Assembly (NCBI GenBank): GCA_017647405.1
Contig: JAGCKR010000017.1
Span: forward strand, 1-37,776
Reading direction: 5' to 3'
Length of the DNA stretch: 37,776 bases
Source of the DNA: Alphaproteobacteria bacterium
GTDB lineage: Bacteria; Pseudomonadota; Alphaproteobacteria; CAAHEQ01; UBA3637
Shown: in pieces, positions 27,201 through 35,328 of the stretch
How positions within the stretch are numbered: position 1 is the first letter of the stretch
Layout of the letters: each line of letters starts with the position of its first letter
The notes under the pieces: model-generated
Told to the model about the DNA's origin: nothing
The model's database searches: none
Seen by the model: only the letters and a program-made list of their open reading frames with translations
Position numbers and translations under genes: made by a program

Positions 27201-27426
27201 AAGCACTTGCTGATAAAACAATACTATCAGCACTTAAATGCAAATTATTTGAAGGAGATAAATATGATTCAACTTTCGGTAATAAAAAACCTAAATCCAT
27301 AGGTTCTTTATGTAATTTATAATACATAACACCTATTAAAATCAGTATGGTACTTATCAAAATAAAGAAACAGTATTTCAATCCCTTTATAAAATATTTT
27401 AACGGTTTGTTAATCCTTTTTTTCAT
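24274..27426 (-). CDS. YhdP/AsmA-like envelope protein (DUF3971 and AsmA-like C-terminus)
   Basis: A 1050-residue protein with one N-terminal membrane anchor (about 13-33) and a long beta-rich periplasmic part. The C-terminal 200 residues (GDLKLTDIKLKKPGF, SNGEVTFDLSPNF, SGSVIPAYIINSLPGRIPIIG, KYEVTGTAANPVVSFKP) match the AsmA-like C-terminus of YhdP relatives, and the middle fits DUF3971. In E. coli the AsmA-like proteins YhdP, TamB and YdbH carry phospholipids to the outer membrane; a bridge-like lipid-transfer role is likely by family. Its ATG overlaps the PiT gene stop by four bases. It ends a long minus-strand operon. Confidence 0.85.
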   Translation of the reverse strand: MKKRINKPLKYFIKGLKYCFFILISTILILIGVMYYKLHKEPMDLGFLLPKVESYLSPSNNLHLSADSIVLSASASRMGLFHVQIDNLELKDAKNKKIMQLPDVKFSYGILQLFSFNFIPKNIFLSNAYLHVSLNENNQFILEDEPLTEETTEQSFENNEPALAKPVFVQEQRIIINDIIKSFSTFSKLRRFTLKNSTVIVNDLKEGKTFKFPNLNLNVKRKRFYKYELDSFGQMIVDNKKPMTLIVDALLNTFNKTVYLQSSFNDLKLNEIGRAIDIFNGFKVLLKGTVEAEISFEKQNATFKEMIQKLSFNVETIGEGSVYLPHPLDIVYPIKKITAQGIFGDQLEQLFIRPVDVELTTGLSADVDIVINGIGAFLNSNDLNDITTTINARLDQIPTEQISAVWPSYLGPDAHAWVKKNLQNGMLTTALFTLYFTGSEISDLIGDVSFNEVDVHYLRPLPPVEKAAGKVMLYPDKVEIFATKGNMEDVQLEVGNVYLTELLDDVSNVKIELKVNGPVTQMLNLIDQKPLDLIKEFGIKPNMVSGVSTGEVVLKFPLTESLKPSDIKVDVKADLKNGKVEIPDKRINLDASEFSLLVDNDKLFLNGQAKFLEVPVNIQWEEFFAPTNKAPLKSKYEVKGRVNDTILTPYYQDISTFIQGPFFLDATIQKDMNGTYLFNISSDLTTAKVIFDPLTYLKDEGVNAKLNTTFSVDTNGWLSKILFNYQSNQEEELVGDIFLKGRGFSLNIDKAKLVDSDFKGSVDYYEKEFFKANISGSKLNISGLKNFPLLKNAKPAVKPELKMTPLGGNDLAEIYLDVHLDSLTVKQDLPLKQVSLQAYRNGSLWQNLFLFALAREPISINYTPKDGRLDGLSNDVGDLLNRLGFSDQFEKGKAQIKGKVLQNGGFSGDLKLTDIKLKKPGFVMQAVTILGIWDAIQGNDLSFSNGEVTFDLSPNFTLFIKEGVTYGTALGITFSGRSSLSSLALSGSVIPAYIINSLPGRIPIIGHLFKDAKGGGLMGVKYEVTGTAANPVVSFKPLSSIAPGILGRFF

Positions 27427-28430
27427 AATAAAACCCCAAATAAATTAGCGAAATATAAACACGCATAACATAAAAAACCGGCACAAAGAGGGGCAATACC
27501 CCATGAACAAACAACTCCCCCGGCAATTTTTAATTTAAGACCATCAATCCCTTTTGCCAAGGCTATGGCTATAATTGATCCGATAATTGCTTCCGATAAC
27601 GGAACGGGAATTAACGGAAAAGATGGAAGTGACAACCCCACTAAAAAATTTTTAAATGCTAAACTTGAAAAACAAAAAAGTGTGGCGGAAGATGAAAAAA
27701 CAACAATAAAAGCCTCCATAGGTGAAAGAGGAAACATTCCTTTACTCACAGTGCTAATCACTCTTTTATCCGCCGAAAAAAAGCCAATACCCACACCCAA
27801 TATCGTCAATAAAAACAATAAAGTCATCATACTTTTATTAACGGAAATAAATGGCCCAACAATACTGGCAATATTATTTGCACCCAATGAATAAGCGCAA
27901 AAAGAACCGACAATAATCAATAAAACACGAATAGTTATATCCCGATATAGTAATTTGATAGGATATTTTTTCAAGAATGATTTAAATAAATAAAATAAAA
28001 CAAAAGCCAAAATTCCAGATAAAAATGGAGTTGCAACCCACCCCAAAAAGCTTTTTAAAACCAAATTATGATCAACAGAAAGTTGATGAAAAACATTCAA
28101 AGAAATCAAAGCACCCGTACTTGTTTGTGTAATAGAAGCAGGTATGCCGAACAAGCTTAAAAAATAAATAATTAATCCAGCGGAAACGCAAACAAAAAAA
28201 GCCTCTTGAAATGAAAACACCGTTGCTAATTGATTAACATGTTCCGTTGTTGCATACCCACTAATAAAAACACCAACTCCTACAAAAAGAAAAGACAAGA
28301 AGGCTGCCATTTTAAGATGAATCATTCTGGTTCCGATTGCACTGCCAAAAAGATTGCTCAGGTTATTTTTTCCCAAAGACCACCCTAAAAAAACAGCTCC
28401 TAACATAAAAAAACAATCTAAAACCGTCAT
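27423..28430 (-). CDS. Inorganic phosphate transporter, PiT family
   Basis: A 335-residue integral membrane protein with about nine hydrophobic segments and the two inverted PiT repeats: GKNNLSNLFGSAIGTRMI near residue 20 and GANNIASIVGPF near 180. The first reads GKNN where GANN/GAND is usual, and Asn replaces Asp in both; Asn variants exist in the family. PiT proteins import phosphate with protons or sodium. The DUF47 gene directly upstream (9-base gap) is the usual partner of PiT transporters. AGGAAA precedes the ATG. The 3' end overlaps the YhdP-like gene by ATGA. Confidence 0.9.
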   Translation of the reverse strand: MTVLDCFFMLGAVFLGWSLGKNNLSNLFGSAIGTRMIHLKMAAFLSFLFVGVGVFISGYATTEHVNQLATVFSFQEAFFVCVSAGLIIYFLSLFGIPASITQTSTGALISLNVFHQLSVDHNLVLKSFLGWVATPFLSGILAFVLFYLFKSFLKKYPIKLLYRDITIRVLLIIVGSFCAYSLGANNIASIVGPFISVNKSMMTLLFLLTILGVGIGFFSADKRVISTVSKGMFPLSPMEAFIVVFSSSATLFCFSSLAFKNFLVGLSLPSFPLIPVPLSEAIIGSIIAIALAKGIDGLKLKIAGGVVCSWGIAPLCAGFLCYACLYFANLFGVLL

Positions 28431-28439
28431 TTTATTTTC

Positions 28440-29105
28440 CTATACTGCGTGTTTCACCGCCATAATGTTTAAAATATCAGCAGCATCTTCTGCAATATCC
28501 GAAATTTTTTCAATATGATACACAAATTCTTTTAATTGAATCTGTCTGGCAAGTTCGATTTTTTCATTAAAAACAGATTCTTTTAATTTTAAAGCTTGTT
28601 CATCTACCACATGTTCTAACTTATATGTTTGCTCTGTGAATTCTTTAATATCTTTTCCCAAAAAGAAAAAGCGAACACCCGAAACCAAGGAGCCAACACA
28701 CTCTAAATCCGAATGAATCATCTTGATCAGATCTTCCTTTAAAGAAGAAAAAACTGATGGTTTTTCAACACTTATAACCAATAGATTTGACTCATATTTG
28801 TTAATAACTTTATCACACATTTCAAGCAATTTTAAAATATCAGAACGCATATCCGGCAAAATCATATATTGATATAAATTATTTTCAATTTGACGCCGAT
28901 ATGCATCATTTTCAGCTTCTAAAGCAGATACTTTTTTAAGCAAATCTTTAAATGAGTCTTGAACCCCTTCTTCAAGATAAATTTGCATGGCATGCCCATA
29001 AAAAATTCCCGCCTGAATGATATTCAGCAAAAATGCGGTTATCATTTTTTCAAGTTCATGTGTCCTTTTAAAAATATTCAAACCCCAAAGCGTTTTTTTG
29101 ATCAT
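28440..29105 (-). CDS. DUF47/PhoU-like phosphate transport accessory protein
   Basis: A 221-residue helical protein like PhoU-divergent DUF47 proteins, which sit next to PiT transporters and are thought to regulate them. Helical segments with HIEKISDIAEDAAD near the C-terminus (the region that carries the metal-binding E/DxxxD pattern of PhoU) and an N-terminal KKTLWGLNIF are seen. The longest frame would begin at 29129, inside prfB; the ATG at 29105 has AGAGGA five bases upstream and begins two bases after the prfB stop, so it is preferred. Operon with PiT downstream. Confidence 0.88.
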   Translation of the reverse strand: MIKKTLWGLNIFKRTHELEKMITAFLLNIIQAGIFYGHAMQIYLEEGVQDSFKDLLKKVSALEAENDAYRRQIENNLYQYMILPDMRSDILKLLEMCDKVINKYESNLLVISVEKPSVFSSLKEDLIKMIHSDLECVGSLVSGVRFFFLGKDIKEFTEQTYKLEHVVDEQALKLKESVFNEKIELARQIQLKEFVYHIEKISDIAEDAADILNIMAVKHAV

Positions 29106-29106
29106 T

Positions 29107-30229
29107 TTAATCCTCTTGATTTTGTCCATCCTTAGCCTTCAAGCCGGAAAGTGACGCACGCATGAAAGAATTTAAATCCCCGTCTAACACACCCGAAGTA
29201 TCGGATGTTTCATAGCCGGTTCGTAAATCTTTCACCATTTGATATGGTTGCAAAACATAAGACCTAATCTGATTTCCCCAACCATTATCCCCTTTAGAAT
29301 CTTCAATTTCACCTTGTTCTTTTTTCCGTTTTTGAAGCTCTAATTCATATAATCTTGATTTTAACATATTAAAAGCTTCATCTTTATTTTGAAATTGAGA
29401 ACGACCCGTTTGACTTTGAACAACAATACCGGTTGGAATATGCGTGATACGAACAGCGCTTTCCGTTCTGTTCACATGTTGCCCACCAGCCCCTGATGCC
29501 CGAAAAACATCTATTCTTAAATCAGCCGGATTAATTTCAATTTCAATCGAATCATCCACAACAGGATAAACCCAAACAGAGGCAAAACTTGTGTGTCTTC
29601 TGGCATTGGAATCAAATGGCGAAATACGCACCAACCGATGAACCCCTGATTCATATTTTAACCATCCATACGCATTGGCCCCTTCAATTTTCATTGTTGC
29701 CGATTTAATGCCAGCCTCATCTCCTTGGCTTTCTTCCAATAAGGAAACTTTATATCCATTTTTTTCGGCCCAACGCATATACATACGCATCAACATGGAA
29801 GCCCAATCCTGCGATTCCGTTCCACCCGCTCCCGAATGAATTTCCAAAAAGGTGTCATTCCCATCCCCTTCTTTACACAATAAAGAAGAGAGCAACATTT
29901 CTTCTATCATCGAATCGAGTTTTACAAAAGAATCTTCCGCCTCTTGCAAAAGACTTAACTCGTTTTCCATTTCTGCAAGCTCAATCATTTCATATGTTGA
30001 AGAAACGGTATTTTCTAACGAATCAATCTTTTCAATTTGAGCGATTAATCTTGTGCGTTCGCTAATTAACTTTTGAGCTCGATCAGGATTTTCCCATAAA
30101 GATGGGTCCATTGTTAAAGCATCCAACTCATCTTTTCTTAAAAGAGCGTTATCCCAGTCAAAGACGGCCTTTCAGCAAATCAATTGCCGTTTGATATTTT
30201 TGATTAAATGCTAAAATTTCAGCTTTCAT
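29107..30229 (-). CDS. prfB: Peptide chain release factor 2, with programmed +1 frameshift
   Basis: RF2 terminates translation at UGA and UAA. Reading from ATG 30229 gives 23 codons ([12 protein letters not shown] to LKGRL), then an in-frame TGA at 30158-30160. Skipping one T restores the long frame (Asp-Trp-Asp...) and gives about 373 residues, the normal RF2 size. The site CTT-TGA-C with an upstream AAAGG is the classic prfB autoregulatory frameshift. The rest carries SPF ([16 protein letters not shown]), the RF2 stop-recognition motif, and GGQ near residue 247 (SGAGGQHVN). The Shine-Dalgarno AAGGAG precedes ATG 30229. The gene lies after an unknown protein and before the DUF47 gene. Calling it from a downstream TTG at 30126 would lose 34 residues. 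Confidence 0.96.
30157..30172 (-). other. Programmed +1 ribosomal frameshift site of prfB
   Basis: Minus strand: AAAGGCCGTCTTTGAC. The AAAGG acts as the internal Shine-Dalgarno, CTT is the slippery P-site codon, TGA is the poor-context RF2-dependent stop and the following C favours shifting. Low RF2 raises the frameshift and restores RF2. Confidence 0.95.
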
Positions 30230-30251
30230 TTTAACTCCTTTTTTTAGCAAC

Positions 30252-30734
30252 CTAAAGCGATCTTCCTCTTATTTTTGAAAAAAGGGAAATCATAAACGTA
30301 TTCATTTTTTTTAAGGTTTTTGGACCACATACCCGCGCCTTAACACTTTTGAGACAAAACGAATAATCTTGTTTCAAATTCATCTCTTCCTCAGTCATAA
30401 TTTCTTTCACCATTTGCATGCGAACACGTCTATCTTTTAATAAATATTCCATATCCTCGATTTCTGACTGACAAATCTCTTTATAATTTCTTAATCGATC
30501 CGGATGCGGTTGTTCCTCTTTTAAAACCGTTGCAATATCTCTTGTTTTATCAAACTCTTTTCTATTTAACACCTCTTTTGCATTTGGTTTTAATAAGTCA
30601 GAATTTGTATAAATAGTTTTCCGCCCAGTCATTAAAAACATCACATGTTCATAAACAAGAGCTGAACGCAAATAACGTCTTGCGCGTCTTATTTTTTCCT
30701 CAATAGGCATATAATTAAACAAATCTCTATCCAT
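30252..30734 (-). CDS. Unknown helical basic protein between mrcA and prfB
   Basis: A 160-residue protein that I do not recognise. No signal peptide or membrane segment. It is rich in Arg, Lys, Glu and Met and appears wholly helical: IEEKIRRARRYLRSALVYEH near the start, then a charged middle (EEQPHPDRLRNYKEICQ), then DRRVRMQMVKEIMTEEEM, with a basic tail (SKIRGRSL). Six Arg in the first 30 residues could suggest a nucleic-acid or ribosome contact, but this is speculation. AGGGG precedes the ATG; it lies eight bases after mrcA and 22 before prfB, so it is co-transcribed. Confidence 0.7.
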   Translation of the reverse strand: MDRDLFNYMPIEEKIRRARRYLRSALVYEHVMFLMTGRKTIYTNSDLLKPNAKEVLNRKEFDKTRDIATVLKEEQPHPDRLRNYKEICQSEIEDMEYLLKDRRVRMQMVKEIMTEEEMNLKQDYSFCLKSVKARVCGPKTLKKMNTFMISLFSKIRGRSL

Positions 30735-30742
30735 TGTTACCC

Positions 30743-33142
30743 CTAATATAAACCGCCCAATTCCGGCATCGCTTCGTCTTTTTCTTCAATTAAATCTTTT
30801 CCACCGATTACTTTTGTACTCGGCATATCGGCATCCGTTGTTTTAAATGCCTCCACAATAATATTTCCTTCGGATTGAGGTTTCCCAGTTGTCGGATTCA
30901 CTTTGACAAGGCGAACACCTTTGGGAATACGAAAAGGAATATCTGGCTTATCTTTTAATGCTTCGCTCATAAAATCCCTAAAAATTGGACCGGCGACAAC
31001 ACCACCCGTATCATTGGCACCCAATGTTTGCGGATTATCAAACCCAACCCAAACACCGGCAACCAAATCCGGTGAAAATCCAATAAACCAAGCATCAAAA
31101 CTATCATTACTTGTGCCGCTTTTTGCCCCCAATGTTCTGCGAACAGCTTTTGCAACACGCCCTGTTCCTCGTTCAACAACACCCGTTAAAATATGAACCA
31201 TTTGATAGGCGCTAACCGGATCTTGAATTTGTTCTTTTGCATCAATAATCTCCGGTTTTTCCATAGGATTTGCCAATTCACCAACACAATTAGGACATGG
31301 ACGCATATCATGTTTATAAATGGTATTTCCATCCCGATCTTGAATACGGTCAATTAAATTTGGCGTTATTTTTTTACCACCATTAACAAGCGATCCATAA
31401 GCCGTTGTCAGTTTCATCAATGTTGTTTCATGAGCCCCCAGCGCCGATGATAACACTTCTTGTAAATGATCCGTAATCCCAAACTTTCTGGCATAAGAAG
31501 CCACTTTTTTCATACCGATTGCCTGAGCCAATCTGATTGTCATCAAGTTTCTTGATTTTTCAAGACCAACACGAAGCGTTGTCGGGCCATAGAACTTTTT
31601 ACTGTAATTCTTTGGTTTCCAAACACTACCATCCGGCATACGCATCACAATTGGCGCATCCAAAATTAATGTGGATGGAGTGAATCCAGAATCCAGCGCT
31701 GCTAAATAAACAAATGGCTTAAATGAAGATCCGGGTTGACGTTTAGCTTGAATTCCGCGATTAAATTGATTTCGATAAAATGAAAAACCGCCAACCATCG
31801 CCAAAATGCGCCCTGTATGCGGATCTAATGCAATCAAAGACCCTTCTGCTTGAGGAACTTGTTGCAAATAATAAGTCCCCTCTTTTTCATTTTGAAGACT
31901 GACAAACACAACATCACCTTTTTCCAAAACATCCCCAACTTTTTGGACAGGTGTCAAAGAAATCTTCGCATTTTCAAGTGCTTTTCTTGCCCATTTTAAT
32001 GTGGTCAATAAAATTTTACCATTTTTACCATCAGATAAATAAATTTCAGCTTCTTTTTCTTTCACACGCGTCACAACAGCATACATCCACCCCTCTGGTA
32101 CGTATGCCGGAATTTCTCGTTGTAAAAATTTTTCTTTAAAATCAGGCAAAGAAATATCAATCTTTTCTTTGGCCCCCCGCCATCCATGGCGTTTATCATA
32201 GTTCAACAATCCTTCTTGCAAAGCTTTAACTGCAGCAGCTTGCATTTTCGGATCCAAACTTGTGCGAATAAAAAGACCACCATTATACATAGCATCTTCA
32301 CCATATTTATCCACAATAAAACGACGCACCTCTTCGGCATAATATCCATTAACACGCAAAGCATTTTTTTCTCGTTCAACAACAAGTAACTCTTCTCCTT
32401 GTGCCTTTTCTCCTTCCTCGGCCGTAATATATCCATCATCAACCATTCTGGAAATTACCCAATTCCGACGGGCAACTGCCTGTTCTTTTTTGCGCACTGG
32501 ATGATAATTATTTGGTGCTTTAGGCAAGGCAGCTAAATACGCCATTTGCGCGATTGTTAAATCTTTTAAATCCTTATTAAAGTAATTAAGCGCAGCACTA
32601 GCCACCCCATAAGAACCCTGCCCTAAATAAATTTCATTTAAATAAAGTTCTAAAATATGGTCTTTCGTGTAAGTCTTTTCAATTTTACGAGCCAATAAAG
32701 CTTCTTTAATTTTTCTTTCAATTGACTGTTCAGACGTCAATAAAAAGTTTTTAGCGACCTGTTGCGTGATCGTTGAAGCCCCCATCGGCCGACGCCCCGA
32801 TCCAATGTTTTTCACATTGATAATCATCGCACGAGCAAGCCCCATAAAATCAATACCCCCATGTTCATAAAAGTTTTTATCTTCAGCAGCCATAAAAGCA
32901 CTGATTACCAATGGAGGAATGCCTTCAATCGGCACAAATGAGCGTTTTTCATTAGCATATTCCGCCATCAAAGAACCATCATTTGCATAAAGTCTTGAAG
33001 TTACAAGAGGTCTGTAATCTGCTAATTGTTTATAATCCGGCAGTCCAACCGAAAAATGAATCATCACGGCAAATCCGATAATAAAAACAATAAAACAGCA
33101 GAAAAAACCCAAACTGACCAACATCGAAAGAAATCTCATCAT
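30743..33142 (-). CDS. mrcA: Penicillin-binding protein 1A (class A, bifunctional)
   Basis: A membrane-anchored peptidoglycan glycosyltransferase and transpeptidase. The 799-residue protein has an N-terminal membrane helix (about 8-32), a GT51 domain (about 55-230; catalytic AAEDKNFYEHGG, then GASTITQQVAKN and LYLNEIYLGQGSYGV), and a transpeptidase domain with the active-site SxxK in PGSSFKP (near residue 472), SxN in KSRNLM and KSGTSN (near 672, the KTG box with Ser in place of Thr). The region between about 320 and 420 contains an OB-like insert, usual for PBP1A. Shine-Dalgarno AAGGA and the promoter at 33199-33227 support the start; the operon continues to prfB, PiT and the YhdP-like gene. 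Confidence 0.95.
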   Translation of the reverse strand: MMRFLSMLVSLGFFCCFIVFIIGFAVMIHFSVGLPDYKQLADYRPLVTSRLYANDGSLMAEYANEKRSFVPIEGIPPLVISAFMAAEDKNFYEHGGIDFMGLARAMIINVKNIGSGRRPMGASTITQQVAKNFLLTSEQSIERKIKEALLARKIEKTYTKDHILELYLNEIYLGQGSYGVASAALNYFNKDLKDLTIAQMAYLAALPKAPNNYHPVRKKEQAVARRNWVISRMVDDGYITAEEGEKAQGEELLVVEREKNALRVNGYYAEEVRRFIVDKYGEDAMYNGGLFIRTSLDPKMQAAAVKALQEGLLNYDKRHGWRGAKEKIDISLPDFKEKFLQREIPAYVPEGWMYAVVTRVKEKEAEIYLSDGKNGKILLTTLKWARKALENAKISLTPVQKVGDVLEKGDVVFVSLQNEKEGTYYLQQVPQAEGSLIALDPHTGRILAMVGGFSFYRNQFNRGIQAKRQPGSSFKPFVYLAALDSGFTPSTLILDAPIVMRMPDGSVWKPKNYSKKFYGPTTLRVGLEKSRNLMTIRLAQAIGMKKVASYARKFGITDHLQEVLSSALGAHETTLMKLTTAYGSLVNGGKKITPNLIDRIQDRDGNTIYKHDMRPCPNCVGELANPMEKPEIIDAKEQIQDPVSAYQMVHILTGVVERGTGRVAKAVRRTLGAKSGTSNDSFDAWFIGFSPDLVAGVWVGFDNPQTLGANDTGGVVAGPIFRDFMSEALKDKPDIPFRIPKGVRLVKVNPTTGKPQSEGNIIVEAFKTTDADMPSTKVIGGKDLIEEKDEAMPELGGLY

Positions 33143-33198
33143 GCGCTATCCTTTTTATTATCTATGCACCAAAAAATTAAGCTATTTTATAACAGCTT

Positions 33199-33227
33199 AT
33201 TTTACGCGAATAAAAATTTTTTTTCAA
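33199..33227 (-). promoter_or_regulatory. Promoter of the mrcA operon
   Basis: Minus strand: -35 TTGAAA (33222-33227), 17-base spacer, -10 TAAAAT (33199-33204). The start falls near 33192, about 50 bases before the ATG. Confidence 0.65.
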
Positions 33228-33300
33228 GAATAAAATCAATGATTTTGCTTAAAATAATCTTTTAATAATCTGTACTAAAAAATCAATTTTTTTAAACCCC

Positions 33301-34488
33301 TTATACTTTCCACTTTTTCAAAATGAGCGCAGAAGGAATAAACAAAATCAAAAAGATCAAAAGATTCACGCTAAGCGGATTTCCATCCAAAATAAATTTG
33401 GAAAGGATAAGACAAATTGCCGTTAACAACCGCCCTGCCATTGAGTTCACAGAAGCAGATAAAGCTCTGTTTTTTGATGTTGAAATTTCATGAATACGCG
33501 CAATAGCACTAATAAGCCAAGTCACTTGCAAAGAAATCATCAAACAAATAAAAACAAGTAAGGCAAGTGTAAGAGCAAGAGGTGTTTTTTCACCAATACC
33601 AATCATGGCAAAAAAACTTAAAATAAACCCAAAATAAACAATCCAACCCAGCTTTACCAAATTAAATTTTTTCAAAACCTTATGCGCAAAATAACTACCA
33701 CTTGCTCTTGCCATATGGTTCAAAAAGAAAATCACTCCAAACAAAGTGACCGGCACCAATGCCAACTTCATCACCGGCTGCATACTCCACATAAAAATTT
33801 GATATGTTGCCGTTAAAAAAGCCGAAAAAGTGATTAAATTGATAAATTCTCTATTTTTCAAAGCCCGTTTAACTTCTGCATAAATAGATAGATACTTTTG
33901 TTTCATTGATAACACATTTTTCTTTTTAACATCAATATCCGGAATAAAAAGAAGCAATAATGTTGAAACACTTGTAAAAATAAGAGTCAACAAAATAACC
34001 ATTTTGGCACCTAATTCTCCATAAATATAGGCACCACTTAACGAAGCAATACTCGTTCCAATAGAAATCCAAAAATAAAGCCGTCCGTATCTTTTAAGCA
34101 TGGCAACGGTTTTATTTTCCGTTTTTAAAAGCTCGTAAATATATGAATCCCCTGTTCCAACGAATGAAACAATCACAAACGCATATAAAATTTCCCCTAA
34201 AAAAATAACAAACTTTGTCGGGAAAAAATAAAGCAACAAAAATCTTAAAACCAAAATAAGATTAGAGCAAATTAAGATCTTTTTTTTGCTTACTCTATCC
34301 GCAATATACCCCATTGGAACATCAAGCAGTAAGCATGTTAAAGAGCTTAAGCCTTGTATTAAGAAAAAATCAGCCAATGTTATGCCACATGAGGTATAAA
34401 ATAAATATAATACCGGCAATAAAAACAAATGACTTTTAAAAAAAACGGACAAGTTTAACAGTCCGAGAACAGATGATATTTGTCGCAT
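33301..34488 (-). CDS. MFS permease
   Basis: A 395-residue protein with about twelve hydrophobic segments, typical of the major facilitator superfamily. The cytosolic loop after the second segment reads GYIADRVSKKKIL, close to the MFS motif A (GxxxDRxGRR). The substrate cannot be inferred. The longest frame begins at 34515, but a promoter -10 (34511-34516) overlaps that start, while AAGGGG eight bases before the ATG at 34488 fixes the true start. It is a single-gene unit, divergent from the TraX-like gene; no terminator is evident after it. Confidence 0.85.
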   Translation of the reverse strand: MRQISSVLGLLNLSVFFKSHLFLLPVLYLFYTSCGITLADFFLIQGLSSLTCLLLDVPMGYIADRVSKKKILICSNLILVLRFLLLYFFPTKFVIFLGEILYAFVIVSFVGTGDSYIYELLKTENKTVAMLKRYGRLYFWISIGTSIASLSGAYIYGELGAKMVILLTLIFTSVSTLLLLFIPDIDVKKKNVLSMKQKYLSIYAEVKRALKNREFINLITFSAFLTATYQIFMWSMQPVMKLALVPVTLFGVIFFLNHMARASGSYFAHKVLKKFNLVKLGWIVYFGFILSFFAMIGIGEKTPLALTLALLVFICLMISLQVTWLISAIARIHEISTSKNRALSASVNSMAGRLLTAICLILSKFILDGNPLSVNLLIFLILFIPSALILKKWKV

Positions 34489-34510
34489 GAAAATTCCCCT
34501 TTTCAAAGTC

Positions 34511-34539
34511 AGCATATAAAATATTTAAATAATAGGCAA
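34511..34539 (-). promoter_or_regulatory. Promoter of the MFS gene
   Basis: Minus strand: -35 TTGCCT (34534-34539), 17-base spacer, -10 TATGCT (34511-34516). The start falls near 34504, ahead of the AAGGGG Shine-Dalgarno. Confidence 0.55.
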
Positions 34540-34555
34540 GGAAAAAATTAATTTG

Positions 34556-34584
34556 TTGCACCCTATATTAAATTTTGATAACAT
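34556..34584 (+). promoter_or_regulatory. Possible leaderless promoter of the TraX-like gene
   Basis: -35-like TTGCAC (34556-34561), 17-base spacer, -10 TAACAT (34579-34584) with TGA directly upstream (extended -10). Exactly six bases separate the -10 from the ATG at 34591, with no Shine-Dalgarno between. Confidence 0.45.
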
Positions 34585-34590
34585 CATCTC

Positions 34591-35328
34591 ATGAACAAGT
34601 TAAAAATAAGTCTTCTACCCAAACTCAATTTTGACGTATTAAAAGTTATTGCACTTTTAACTATGTTGATCGATCATATCGGGCACGTTTTATTAATACA
34701 TGAGCCGGTTTTAAGAATTATTGGGCGAGTCACTTTTCCCATTTTTGCATTTTTGATGACATATCATCTGGCTCAAAAAGGTATTTTCACAAAGTATATT
34801 AAAAGATTATTCCCTTTTGCAGTTCTTTCAACAGTATTAATTGCGCCTTTTGATTTGATCACAAACGGGTATTTTCATTTAAATATTTTTTGGTCTTTTC
34901 TGATTGCCATTACTCCATTATTTATTATTGAAAAAATACAGAAAGAAAAAACAAATAAGTTCATTAAATTTTTCGTCAGTTTTCTTGCTCTATTTTTATT
35001 TGGAACGTTTTCAAACTTATGCGATTATGACATCACCGGATTCATTTTTATCATTGCTCTTTACGGCTACTTTAAAACAAAGAGAAAGATTTTCTTATTC
35101 ACAGCTTTAATCGATTCTCTTTTAATCAATAGCGATCATTTAGCGTCATATCCAAACATTGTTATGTCTTTTATTTTGGTCACATTTTTAACAACGCTTT
35201 ATTTAATAGTGCAATCAAAACACATTCAGACAAAACAAAAAAGATTCTTAAAACCATGGTGGATTTTTTATCTTTTTTATCCGGTTCATTTCTTTTTGTT
35301 ATACCTTATTAAATTTTATTATTTTTAA
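34591..35328 (+). CDS. TraX-like membrane acyltransferase-family protein
   Basis: A 245-residue protein with eight or so hydrophobic segments. The beginning LNFDVLKVIALLTMLIDHIGHV, then LRIIGRVTFPIFAFLM and a C-terminal WIFYLFYPVHFFLLYLI match the TraX family; TraX acetylates F pilin in conjugative plasmids, but chromosomal relatives are common and their substrates are unknown. No other conjugation genes lie near. The ATG has no Shine-Dalgarno and may start a leaderless mRNA. Its stop codon overlaps the stop of the convergent gene at 35325. Confidence 0.85.
   Translation: MNKLKISLLPKLNFDVLKVIALLTMLIDHIGHVLLIHEPVLRIIGRVTFPIFAFLMTYHLAQKGIFTKYIKRLFPFAVLSTVLIAPFDLITNGYFHLNIFWSFLIAITPLFIIEKIQKEKTNKFIKFFVSFLALFLFGTFSNLCDYDITGFIFIIALYGYFKTKRKIFLFTALIDSLLINSDHLASYPNIVMSFILVTFLTTLYLIVQSKHIQTKQKRFLKPWWIFYLFYPVHFFLLYLIKFYYF

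Noticed and set aside
30126..30160. Apparent prfB pseudogene or missing start because of an in-frame TGA at codon 24
   Set aside because: The TGA sits in the canonical frameshift site and the downstream protein is complete, so the gene is functional.
33179..33198. Hairpin AAGCTA...CAGCTT upstream of mrcA considered as an attenuator
   Set aside because: Its outer arm begins upstream of the predicted transcription start near 33192, the stem is only about six pairs and mostly A/T, so the RNA would not contain it whole.
34591..35328. TraX-like gene as evidence of an integrated conjugative element
   Set aside because: No relaxase, pilus, integrase or att-like repeats are nearby, and chromosomal TraX-like proteins are common.
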